This document shows, piece after piece, positions 31,830-42,700 of a stretch of 64,000 nucleotides of DNA. Each line of letters begins with the position of its first letter. Within the stretch, counting starts at the first letter, position 1. The DNA lies in contig NC_020170.2 in assembly GCF_000224145.3 (NCBI RefSeq), forward strand, positions 2,475,589-2,539,588, written 5' to 3'. A program made the position numbers and the translations under genes. Origin of the DNA: Ciona intestinalis. Lineage: Eukaryota > Chordata > Ascidiacea > Phlebobranchia > Cionidae. The notes below the pieces were generated by a model that was not told the DNA's origin, made no database searches, and saw nothing but the letters and a program-made list of their open reading frames with translations.

Positions 31830-34800
31830 TCACTTTTTTGTTTCATCCACGATAGTTACCAAGTCTTCTTTTGCTTTTACTGTTAAATTCTCTGCAAAAT
31901 GGATACGATTAAAACAATAACACAGCGTCCTGAGAAATCCATAACGCCCAAAATAAAGAAAAACTTGTAGGTTCGGTGGGGTAGGACAGGACATCTTTAG
32001 CGCATACTATTTAAATATCCTCTACATGTTTTAATAATCAATTAACAGTCTATGTGAGTCGTAATGATAAGGTTTTGTATTTACGTGAATGTTTTCTGTT
32101 TACTACAAAATGTGACGAGAAATAGAATGCAAATAGGTCCCATCTTGCCCCACTCCACTATATAGTAATATGGGGTAAGATGGGATACCGTTAGCACCTT
32201 AATCCTTCCTAATCGTGTTTTAAACAATTAGGAACAAACTTTTGGAGGCGCGGGCTACAGTAATATATTTTCTGTTATTTTTTGTTTACTACCAAATGAG
32301 ACAAAAACTATAGTTAAAATATATCCCATTTTACCCCACTCTATAAAATAACATTGCGCAATTATAAAGTGCGACACCAACCTGCGATGCCGGACGCGGC
32401 TGTACTGCTGGTTGCGAGATTTGTTAATGAAGAAACGTTCAGGGTTGAAGATGAAACTTTCCCAGGCAGTGAGGTTGCAAAAGACTGAAGAACTGAACTA
32501 GACGAAGACGCTTCTGCAATTTATTTATTGTTTAAACCTTAAACATGTTAAAAATGCATGAACGTAAATGTAAAGTAACTTGTTTACCGTCACCTTTGAC
32601 GGAATAAGACAGTCGTGATAACACGGATGTTGTATTTCATACACCTCATGCCGCTTCTAGGGTGGGGAAGATGGAGCACTTTTAGCACAAAATATCTTAA
32701 TATTCTGATCGTGTTTTAAACAATTAACAACTGTCCATGGGGGTCGTGATGATACGATTTTATAATTATTTGGATTTTCTCTGTTTACTACCAAATGGGA
32801 CGGGAAAATAGAACGATAAGGTGTTTCATCTTTCCCCACCCTACCATATATGCTCTGTTTATATTATAAACTGTATAGCAACCAACCTTACGTCGTTATT
32901 AGCTTGGGAACATACCTGGAACTGCTACGGATGCCTTTTTTACCATTGATTTTAAAAAAGGTACTTTTGAAGATATTTTTGACATTGCACCACTCTGTAA
33001 ATCTTTCACTGCTGTTGTGCTGCTACCGGGTAGCATGGAAGCGCGCCGCTGTATTCCTGTAAAATGTAAACAGATTTTAAGGAAAAGAATGTAAATTAGG
33101 TTCCGATTGGTGCAATAATCAAATGCACTGAGTAAATTTAACGAGAGTGTCGTGTGTATTGCTACAGCTTTGACGTGACTATTTAAACAGCACGACCACT
33201 ATAGTCAATAAATTATAAATACAGTCAGATTCCATTACGTTTTTGTGTTTTGATCGTTGTGTTTTCGAAATAGATTTATTTATAAAGTTTATTCAAATTT
33301 AATATAACAACTGTGTAGTAAAGAACCAATGTAATTATTACATATGTCGCAACTGTTGTATGTGCCCAAAGTGACACGCTTTTGCGTGTTTTCCTGCAAC
33401 GAACGAAACTATATTTCTGCTCGGCGAACTACAGACGTAGTTCTGTGTAAAGGTGGCTGTACACAGTATCCGACATTCGAATTCGCATGCGAAGTCGTAT
33501 GCAAACCCATTACCGAGTTCCGCATGCGGCAGCGAAACCCGGACAAAACAGACAAAACGTACGAATTCCGGATACTGTGTACAGCCAACTTAAAACGTAT
33601 TTCGGTTATTCTATGTGTTGTGTACAGTGAATGCCGCCAATTTACGATTAAAAACGAGATTAGTATCTATATATTAATCACGTTTATTATGTACACTTCA
33701 CCTTCCAAACTTGGGAGGCCGCTCATTCCCAACAGTTGTTGGCCATCTTTATCACCGCCCCCAGCAACAAGTTCTGATGGAACTCCAATACCTATACACG
33801 GTTACACTTGGGTATGGTTAACAGTTTTGTATTAACTTATGTATAAGTTTGTGGTAATTAAACAATAGTGCTACATCTATATAGTAGGGTGGGGGGAAAT
33901 GGGACACCTTTAAACTATATTTTCTCGTCCTATTAGTAGTGAACAAAGAACATTTAACGAATTATAAAACTACATCCTCACGATTCCCATACGTATAGAT
34001 CTACTATGCATCTACATGCTTTGCCACAAGTTCACGTTTCTTTGGTATAATCATTAATTGCGTTGCGTTGCGCACTCATTGTGCGGTGCGCCTTTTTTCT
34101 TTTTCTGCCACGTGCGTGCTTTTTGCCAGTTGTAGGTTTTTAGGCAGTTCTAGAGGTTACAGTTATAGTGAAGTTGTATTGTTGTGTGGGAAATATATGT
34201 GGTTGACTTACTTTGTTTTTGGGCTGTATATATAGAAGTGTATACCAGTTTTATAATATCCCCCTTTGCAGTGTTTTGTATTTGATACTTCACATATATA
34301 AACAGCCTATTGGTGCAGGTTGACCGTTAAGGTACTGTGTAAGCAACGTTGCTGAAAACTGATGACATACCTGGAACCGCTACGGATGCTCTTTTTACCA
34401 TTGATTTTAAAAAAGGTACTTTTGAAGATATTTTTGACATTGCACCACTTTGTAAATCTTTCACTGCCGCTGTACTGCTACCGGGTAGCATGGAAGCGCG
34501 TCGCTGTATATCTGTAAGGGCATATATTGGCAACGTTGAATTAACATTTAGTATGTGTAGCAAAAACAAAGCACCACTCGTATGTTCTTATATACCAGAC
34601 TTCTACAAACTTATATCATTTTTCAATCAGTTAACTACCTGCTCCCAAAGAGGCGAGGCCACTGCCTTCAGTTTCTTGGCCTGCTTCACCACCCCCAACA
34701 GCGCTCAATTCTTGTGGTATTGGTATACCTAAATTAATACATATAGTAGGGTGGGTAAAGATGTGACACTTTTAGCACATATATCCAAATATTCTTATCG

Positions 34801-37800
34801 TATTTTAAACAATTAACAACGGTTTATGAAAGTCGCGAGGATACGGTTTTTTAACTCTTTAAATATTCTTTGTTTATTACCAAATGGGACGAGAAATTAG
34901 CATAAAAAGGTGTCCCATCTTACCCACCCTACTATACAAAAGTAATATGTATAATAATCATTTTCGAGCATAAAGTCTGACTTTGGTAAAAATTAACGAC
35001 ATACCTGGAACTGCTACGGATGCTCTTTTTAACACCGACTTCATAAAAGGTAATTTGGAAGATATTTTTGTCATTGCACCTCTTTGTAAATCTTTCACTG
35101 CCGTGGTGCTGCTACCGGGGAGCATGGAAGCGCGCCGCTGTATGTCTGTAAGGGTATATATAGGTAAACCAACGTTTTAACGTTTATGTGTACGAATTGC
35201 GAAGCGCCTCTCATTGGTATCACGTCTGCTAGCATATACATACTTTTATGTATTGAATATAAAACTAAAATTTACTACACATTGCGAATGCGATGCGTGT
35301 AGAGGTATCACGTCTGCAGAATAAGTTACCTGTAACAGTAAACATGACTTTAATAGACTTTGTGGTACACTGAGTATTTATAAATTTTCCTTACTGTTGG
35401 TTTACCGAATTAAAATCCCAATATGACCAGAAATAAACATTATTACACCCTTTTGAGTAACTTATTTATTATGGCGGGACAACGACTTATATAGCCTACT
35501 GCTGAAGTTCTGTCTCACGCATACCTCGTGTCCGCTTACGGCTACATGTTTTTATTAACAAAGGGCTAAAAATTTAGACATTTCATAAAAACATAATACC
35601 ACTGGGAATTGGAACAATTGACGTTCATTGTCCTATCTAATTGCACATATGCCCAAAATGGTTACAGCGTTGAGCCTTGTACCCGTATACACCCTCTGTG
35701 CTAGCGGCTTGCCGCTTTGCCACGCTGGGCGTTATCAGATATACGCTAATAAATAAAAAATACCTTCTCCGAAAGAGGCGAATCCACCACCTTCAGTTCC
35801 TTGGCCTGCTTCACCACCTTGCGGAAATGCAATACCCAAATTAATAGTTAGTACATATAGTATGGTGGGAGAGTATGGAAACATATTTTTTTGGTCCTAT
35901 TAGGTATATATAGTAGACAAAAAATATTGAAAGAATTATGCAACCGTTTCTTAATAACTCTAAAAAAGTGTTGGTAATTGTTAAAAATACGACCAGAAAA
36001 GGGTGCTAACAGTAACCATCTTACTCCACATTACTGTATGTGCAAAACCTTTAAATATACTTGGCATACACAATATATGATGCGAAATACTGCTTATAGA
36101 CCAACCTTCCAGATGAAGAGACGATCGCGTGTTTGTTGGAGTAATGGCGTTCCTCCTGGTGCTATTTCTCGCAGGTGGTGCTTCTTCATCATTTTCGTCA
36201 ATTACTCCAAGCAGGATAAGGACAGGTCCAAGCTTAGTTGTAACTGCGAGGATTGATACACAGTAAGTGATGCTTTTAGTTTTAATTATGTGTAAGCAGT
36301 ATTACCGAACGTGAATTCATAAGAAGGTAACTTAGCTTCAGCCAACAAAAGCAGGCATTATAATAAATTTTACAAAATTGTTAAAACAATTGCGTTTAAA
36401 ATAGGAGTACATAACAATGTGTTTACAGAAAAAATCGCGTCGAACCATATTTAAGATAATAATTATCAGAAAAATGACTTTTTAAGCTCTATATCGTACC
36501 ATATATCCCAGGTGGGGTCTTCTTTAGTTTCGGCAATAATCTAAAATTAAAATAAATGAAGTTTTATTTTACGTGAATAAAAATAAACACCGCCAAAACG
36601 TAGGAAAAATCGTCAAAAATACTAGGTTATATTTTAAATTCCAACATGCTTATTTAAAGGATAAAAAGTATACGAACTGTTCAGTCGCATCATATTCTTA
36701 CTTTTTGCCTATTTTTTTGCACATTGCTATCAATGCCTTTAGACCGATTACCATAGTCGCGGCAGTCGCTCCCGTTGCGGCTGCAGTTGCTCCTAAGCTT
36801 GGTGGTGTGACTGCTGCAACTGTAAACATATAGAAGAATAAATATTCCATTTTTTATGGCTTAGCATTCTGTCGAACATAACATAACAGAAATTTTGTTT
36901 ATGTCTCCGAATACAGCAACGAAAATAGGATTATAAGAGCGAAAATAAGGTAATTAGCAGTAAAACGACAGTCGTTTAAAATACGCTACCGGTAAAGACT
37001 ACTTAAGTTAAACTGTCAAAAATACGTAGCTGTACAATGTGTTTATTATCGGTGTTGTGTGACCTTGTGCAGCGCACAAATAGACTGTGCAAGAATAATT
37101 CTATGAAGTGTTTTTAATTTAGTACTTACAAACGTCAGCGCGAATAATTCCAGTACTGTGCATAGGACACTAAAATTATACCCTTTATATAACCCGCCAA
37201 ATACTTGGAATGATTTAGGTTCTAGTATCGGTCCCGCGTATAGATTAACAAGTCGCTATGACATATACACAGCATCCATTCTAAACAAAGTGTGTCGTCT
37301 CATTGTTTACTATATAAATTACTTGGAAAATAATAAACCGCTACATGCCACGTGTAAAGATGTGTTGCAATTTAAACTGTGTCTTGACCTTAGCACCTAT
37401 AAGTGAGTAAACATATAGTTTACCCGCCGCAATTTTAAGTATAAATTCGTAATGGTTTATCACGTTGTTGTTTTTTTATATACAGTAGGACATATTTTCA
37501 TTATATTTTCTGGTCCCATTTGAAAGTAAAATAAGAGCATTTAAAGAATTATAAAACCGCAGCCTTATGACACCCATAGATCATTGTTAATTAATTGTTT
37601 GAAATACGACCAGGATGTTTAGCTGTTATATGCTAAAAGTGTCCCGTCTTCCCCCACCCTATATACTACATCTTATTTAACGTCTATGATCAAGAAATAA
37701 GCAATTGTTTTTCCTGCCGAAATATATAAACCGTCATGGTATTACAAAAAAAAAGATAACTGAATGTCAAAAACATCTTACTATTAATTAAGTCTTCCGT

Positions 37801-39043
37801 AAATATAAAAGCATATGNNNNNNNNNNNNNNNNNNNNNNNNNNNNNNNNNNNNNNNNNNNNNNNNNNNNNNNNNNNNNNNNNNNNNNNNNNNNNNNNNNN
37901 NNNNNNNNNNNNNNNNNNNNNNNNNNNNNNNNNNNNNNNNNNNNNNNNNNNNNNNNNNNNNNNNNNNNNNNNNNNNNNNNNNNNNNNNNNNNNNNNNNNN
38001 NNNNNNNNNNNNNNNNNNNNNNNNNNNNNNNNNNNNNNNNNNNNNNNNNNNNNNNNNNNNNNNNNNNNNNNNNNNNNNNNNNNNNNNNNNNNNNNNNNNN
38101 NNNNNNNNNNNNNNNNNNNNNNNNNNNNNNNNNNNNNNNNNNNNNNNNNNNNNNNNNNNNNNNNNNNNNNNNNNNNNNNNNNNNNNNNNNNNNNNNNNNN
38201 NNNNNNNNNNNNNNNNNNNNNNNNNNNNNNNNNNNNNNNNNNNNNNNNNNNNNNNNNNNNNNNNNNNNNNNNNNNNNNNNNNNNNNNNNNNNNNNNNNNN
38301 NNNNNNNNNNNNNNNNNCGTTGTATTGCATGGTACATCCACCCATGTATAGTTCGTACTTAACCTGTAGATAACGCAATCCTTATCGAGCACTGATTCAG
38401 TTGGGTGACCTGTGGCCCAATTTAAATAGCTTGCTGAAGTTAGTGTAGTGTTATCCGACCACACAAAAGTTCCATTCAATCCAAGCCTAAGACCGATGTA
38501 GAATTCGTTTGATTGATCTGTAACAAGTAAAAAGGGCAAATAAATTAAATAAATTCGTGTAGCCTCACCTAGGCTTAAAGGTATTTATTTTCTTACTTTA
38601 TAGCAAATAAATTTTGCCACATGGACTTAAAAAGCATTTCCTTTCGTATTAGCCCAAAGCTGAGTGTACAATGTACATCCACTGTACTAAAAATGTGAAA
38701 CATTCAACTAATAACTTAAAACAATTGACTTCACTTTTGGTATACAGCATACTTACACTAAAAATTTTAAACTTAAAAACCGTAAAAATGTTTCGCTAAA
38801 TATGAATATACTCTTACTTTTTCCGATAATATCAAATAGAAAGTTTTCAATCTCGACCGTTTCAATAACGACAGGTATTCCGCTGTAATTTGCACATGTT
38901 GTATCAACCTCTGCCTTTGTAACATTTGAAAACTGAACAAGGTATTCTCTGCTTCCAAACTGGTGCCAAAGGTTATTACTCCTTACATTTGACACCAAGA
39001 AAAAGAGCAAAAGCCAGTGATAAAAGTTCATTTCACTTGCCAT
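31830..39043 (-). CDS. C-type lectin receptor A with repeated-exon cytoplasmic tail
   Basis: Exons found: 39043-38818 (signal peptide, start of lectin domain), 38517 into the N gap (lectin domain: FYIGLRLGLNGTFVWSDN, LNWATGHPTES, DCVIYR, YTWVDVPC), 36819-36702 (transmembrane helix with ATAATMVIGLKALIAMC), 36540-36500, 35817-35764, 35145-35005, 34728-34639, 34511-34371, 33791-33702, 33056-32916, 32513-32382 and 31891-31830 (stop). The tail alternates a Gly-rich exon with an exon beginning (D/G)IQRRASMLPGSS and ending VKRASVAVPG or VKKASVAVPG; this pair occurs three times. Tail exons are all phase 1 at both ends. The lectin domain lacks the EPN/QPD sugar-specificity motif. Predicted: type I surface receptor with multiple basic-Ser sites of PKA type. 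The stalk exon and lectin 3' end are lost in the gap at 37818-38317. Closely paralogous to the gene at 39795-45653. Confidence 0.8.
31967..32162 (+). repeat. Inverted-repeat element copy
   Basis: Starts GGTGGGGTAGGACAGGACAT, ends GGTCCCATCTTGCCCCACTC followed by CACTATATAG; abuts the next copy. Confidence 0.8.
32161..32345 (+). repeat. Inverted-repeat element copy, head-to-tail with the previous one
   Basis: Starts TATGGGGTAAGATGGGATAC, ends TATCCCATTTTACCCCACTC followed by TATA. Confidence 0.85.
32657..32850 (+). repeat. Inverted-repeat element copy
   Basis: Starts CTAGGGTGGGGAAGATGGAG, ends GGTGTTTCATCTTTCCCCAC followed by CCTACCATATA. Confidence 0.85.
33452..33590. repeat. Second type of short inverted-repeat element
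   Basis: About 135 bp bounded by GGCTGTACACAGTATCCG and its reverse complement CGGATACTGTGTACAGCC, with a further inner match around GAATTCG / CGTACGAATTC. It lies in an intron of receptor A and is not related to the TAGTAGGGTGGGG family. Looks like a small non-autonomous DNA transposon; no other copy was noticed here. Confidence 0.7.
33880..34010 (-). repeat. Truncated inverted-repeat element copy
   Basis: Starts TAGTAGGGTGGGGGGAAATG and is recognisable for about 130 bp (CTCGTCCTATTAGTAGTGAA), without its far end. Confidence 0.75.
34740..34936 (+). repeat. Inverted-repeat element copy, complete
   Basis: Bounded by TAGTAGGGTGGGTAAAGATG and GGTGTCCCATCTTACCCACC followed by CTACTATA. Confidence 0.9.
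35470..35735 (-). repeat. tRNA-derived SINE copy in receptor A intron
   Basis: On the minus strand: box B-like GGGTACAAGGCTCAACGCTG, then a tail ending near CACGAGGTATGCGTGAGACA. Same family as 14718-15045. Confidence 0.6.
35855..36037 (-). repeat. Inverted-repeat element copy, diverged
   Basis: Starts TAGTATGGTGGGAGAGTATG, ends ACCATCTTACTCCACATTAC. In receptor A intron. Confidence 0.7.
36144..36262 (+). pseudogene. Orphan exon resembling the N-terminus of a C3/alpha-2-macroglobulin-type protein
   Basis: Plus-strand ATG opening a 119-base frame that ends at a consensus donor CA|GTAAGT. It encodes a signal-peptide-like start, MAFLLVLFLAGGASSS, followed by FSSITPSRIRTGPSLVVTAR, which resembles the first beta strand of the MG1 domain of thioester proteins (the typical pattern is a hydrophobic stretch, T-P, then L/I-R-x-G and alternating hydrophobics). 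No second exon was found on the plus strand downstream, and the exon lies antisense inside an intron of receptor A. It may be a relic, or the first exon of a gene whose rest lies elsewhere. The match is a short motif resemblance only. Confidence 0.35.
37130..37817. other. Receptor A intron with no supported exon
   Basis: The missing stalk exon of receptor A was looked for here. A candidate at about 37170-37129 has splice-like ends but the wrong phase. Contains one inverted-repeat element at 37480-37673. Confidence 0.4.
37480..37673 (-). repeat. Inverted-repeat element copy
   Basis: Starts TACAGTAGGACATATTTTCA, ends AGTGTCCCGTCTTCCCCCAC followed by CCTATATACTA. Confidence 0.75.
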
Positions 39044-39539
39044 ACTTCACTTTTCTACTAATATCGTTTGCAAATGAAATGAAGTCTACTCAAGCTATTA
39101 CCAATGTACTTAGATTACGTTGAATGTTAGTACCGGTGTATGCATCACAGGGATAGTGGTTATCTACTTATAAGAAAGAACAGTAGAGTCTCATGATGAC
39201 GTGATTTGCAAAGATGAAGTGGTTTAATTCAAAGAATATGCACGGAAAAGTTCTTACGTCTTCTAAATATCGCGTGTTTATAAAAGAAACGGATATCGCG
39301 CGTGTGTGTTCCACATATAGGTCCACACACGGCCTATACTAGAGATATAAAGATATCTCTATAAAGTAGGCCGGAGTCTACACAGAGAAAACATTGTAAC
39401 TTTAATTCATTTTGATTCGTTATGAACAACATCCGAATTTCTTGTTGGGGTAAAATATTAAAAGAAATACAAAGACTTTATTTGAAGCGTAAAGTTGGGC
39501 GAGGTATCTATTGGTATATACGTTGCATATAACACTGAC

Positions 39540-39720
39540 CACGAAGCTGCGCAGTGAAATACACCTATGGCGTGTTTTACCCAAGTCACTACTGGGTTAG
39601 CAGAATTGTCAGTTGCACAATAAAACAGCACGTAACTCGCAAATTTGCCTACTCGTAAGAAGGCACGAGGTATATACTTAACGACTGTCGTTATCTCGCC
39701 ACGCAAGGATAAGTAAATGT
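39540..39720 (+). repeat. tRNA-derived SINE fragment between the two receptor genes
   Basis: Contains AGTTGCACAATAAAACAGCA and the family tail CGACTGTCGTTATCTCGCCA followed by CGCAAGGATAAGTAA. Confidence 0.6.
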
Positions 39721-39794
39721 CTTTTATTTTTTTCCTAATCAAGATTTTCACGCTCGTTAGCGCTGTCACTCTACCAAGAAATCTTTTTTATTTA

Positions 39795-42700
39795 CTATGT
39801 TGTTTCATCCACAATTGTGATCCCGTTTTCTTCGAGTTTTACCGGAGACACGTCTGCAAGGAATCGCATTACATTTTATTTTTGAGAACATTTAATTTCT
39901 CGGTTTTACCGAAAACTTGTGTATGTACTGCTATATGTACAATATGTGTGATTTATTTAGATAAGCATCATTTTAAAGCAAAAAGGGTTACTTAGTTGCA
40001 ACTGATATTTATCAACAAGAAACACTTTTTAATTAACATAGTTTGACAATCGAGGTCGCTTAATTTTAATTTTTAAAGAGTGTTTTCTCACCGACCTGTT
40101 TTAAAAGAAGCCACCTTGCTCAGTGTTGGTGCTACTGCTGTAGTTGCCATGGAAACTATAGATGTTTCGCCATTTACAACGTTTGAAAGTGGCTGCAGAG
40201 CTGATATTAACAGAAATGTTGAACTTATTTAAAATAGTACATAGTATTTTATAAATTTAAAACGACAATGTTAAAACCGACCTGGAATTGCATTAGATGC
40301 TCGCTTCAACATTGACGTTGGTAGTTTGGCGAACATTTCCTCTATAGCGTCATCACTTTCTACTGGATTTCCAGTAGATGAAGCACGCCGTTGGTTTTCT
40401 GCAAGTGCAGAGAAACATCGATAAAGTTAGCAATACAATATCGGTAGAACGCTGCTATAGTGGCAACTTTGATTTTTTTGTATTGGTAATTTTAATAAAG
40501 TTCTGCGACGCTGTGGTGCAATGGCGTGCTGGTTATTGTCTGCCTTTAACGTAGAATAAAAAAAATCTTTAAAAACATTTATGTTTCTACGTATACAGAA
40601 GAGGTTTTAAGTCAATCGAAATAATCATAATGGTTTAAAAAACGACAGTGTTAAAACCGACCTAAAAGTGCATTGGACGCTCTTTTTAACATTGACATCG
40701 GCAATTTTGCGAACATTTCCCCCATAGCGTCATCGCTTTCGTTTCCAGTTGCTGTATCGCTGATGTTTTGAGAAGTACGCCGTTGATTTTCTGCAAGCGT
40801 AATAATTGTACTCGTTTATTTTGCATTAAAAAAGTTAACATAAACAGTCTGTAGTAACCAGCCAACGCTGCTACTAACACATATTTGAAGTTATTTTGTA
40901 AAATTGGTTTAGTCAATCTCAGTAATTGTATTTTATTACCTTGTCCCCCAAGTACTTGGCCAGATGCCTTTATTAATTCGTCGGGTATTTTAACGCCAGT
41001 AAGTTCTTTTAAGACTGCAACATAAGTAGTGTATATAGTATAGGGTGGGGAAGATGGGACACATTTTGTTTTTTTTCCGTCCCATTTGGTAGTAAACAAG
41101 GAACATTCAAAGAATTATAAAACCATATTCTCACGACTCCCATAGACCGTTGTTAATTGTTTAAAAGCGCAATTGGGATGTTTAGGTATTGGGTGCCAAA
41201 GGTGACCAATCTTCCCCCACCCTACTACGTTTTGAATATGATATAAATCTAATTATTTATTATCTTCAACGTTTTGTCAAAAAAATGACATTTGTTTTAC
41301 TAACGATCAACAATTTCACCGTAGTGATATTTTAAAAACGCCATTTCGTAAATTGGAATAGCAAACGTATAGGGTTGGATAAAATGGAAGATATTTATTT
41401 CTGTTTTCTTTTCTCAATTGGAAGTAAACAGAGATTATTTACAGAAGTGTAGCGTCGTATAAAGAATGTTGTTAACTGTAAAAAACGCCCAAGAAATACG
41501 CGAATTCGGCGCTAACGGTATCCTACCTTACTCCATAGTACTAACAATATATATTCCGACTGACGTAATGTTCTTGTACACTGTACAACAACTAACCTGG
41601 GACTGCTACAACGGACGCTCTCTTTATAATTTCCGGTGCTAATATTGTAGAAACTCTTCTTACTTTGTTTAGTAATCCGCCTTCCTCCTTGACGCTAGGG
41701 GTAGGTGCGTGTAAATATTCTTCGCCTGCAAAGTGTATAATCGTGCTTGGTAATTTTGTTTAAAAAAAGGTAATAGCATTTGTAACGATGTTCGACACCA
41801 GCAGCATAAATCGCAGTTTTGAAGGGTAAATTACGTTGGTATATATATAGTAGGGTGTCCCATCCTCCCCCACCCTATATTTAAGACCCGATAGGGGGTC
41901 ATGGCCGGAAAATGGGATTTAAGCCAGCGTTTCCCCATTAATCAACGCATGTTTTATTTATATGCTCAATATACCATGCATTAAACTGTCTATTAAACAT
42001 ACTCTATTGAGCAAGAGCATGTGCTATGCATTGAATAAATGAGCATGTAGTCTCCATGTACAGTACAGTGATTTTAGTAAGTATTAAACACATAGAGTGA
42101 TTAAAATATATTTCATGTTAAAAAAAATGATGTTTAGTTTGACAACCTTCCATCTGATCATGAACGTCTTCCTTTTCGACAATAAACGAGTAAGAAGGCG
42201 TTCTTTTTAACATAGGTATTGGTGGTTGTGTTAACTTTTCCCCCAAAGCGTCATTAGTTTCTAATTGTTTTCCGGTTGTCGTATCGCTGAAGTTCTGAGA
42301 AGCTTGGTTTTCTGCAAGTATAAAGTTGTACTCGTTTGCCCGGTTCAACAAAATGTCAGATATGTTACGTATGATACTGAATGTAAGCTAGCTGTTGTTG
42401 TCGTATCTGCGGTTTATATTGTACAACTGATTTTGTCACTCGCATGGACTTTGATTTACTTGTTTTCGCATACGCGCTGCCATTTTATACGTTTTTTCGT
42501 TTGGCATATGGGTCAACTCTAACACCACCAGCATATTTTGTAAGACGGCAACAGCACGTTACGCATTTATGTGTATCGTGGCCATTATTACAACAGTTAT
42601 CCTTTAATGAAAACCCAAGGGTATTTTTATGTTATTTTCGAGTCCAGGAACAGATATAGTAGGGTGGGATAAGACGGGACGCGTTTTTATTCTATTTTCT

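Noticed and set aside
33344-33835. 163-codon plus-strand frame
   Set aside because: It runs across the 135-bp inverted-repeat element and an antisense tail exon of receptor A.
34349-35180. Plus-strand frames sharing IPGTATDALF
   Set aside because: These are the antisense of the duplicated receptor A tail exons.
37129-37170. Candidate stalk exon of receptor A
   Set aside because: Acceptor and donor are present, but the phase does not fit the flanking lectin and transmembrane exons.
37690-38539. Large frames made mostly of X residues
   Set aside because: They run through the N gap; only the part at 38318-38517 (lectin domain) is real evidence.
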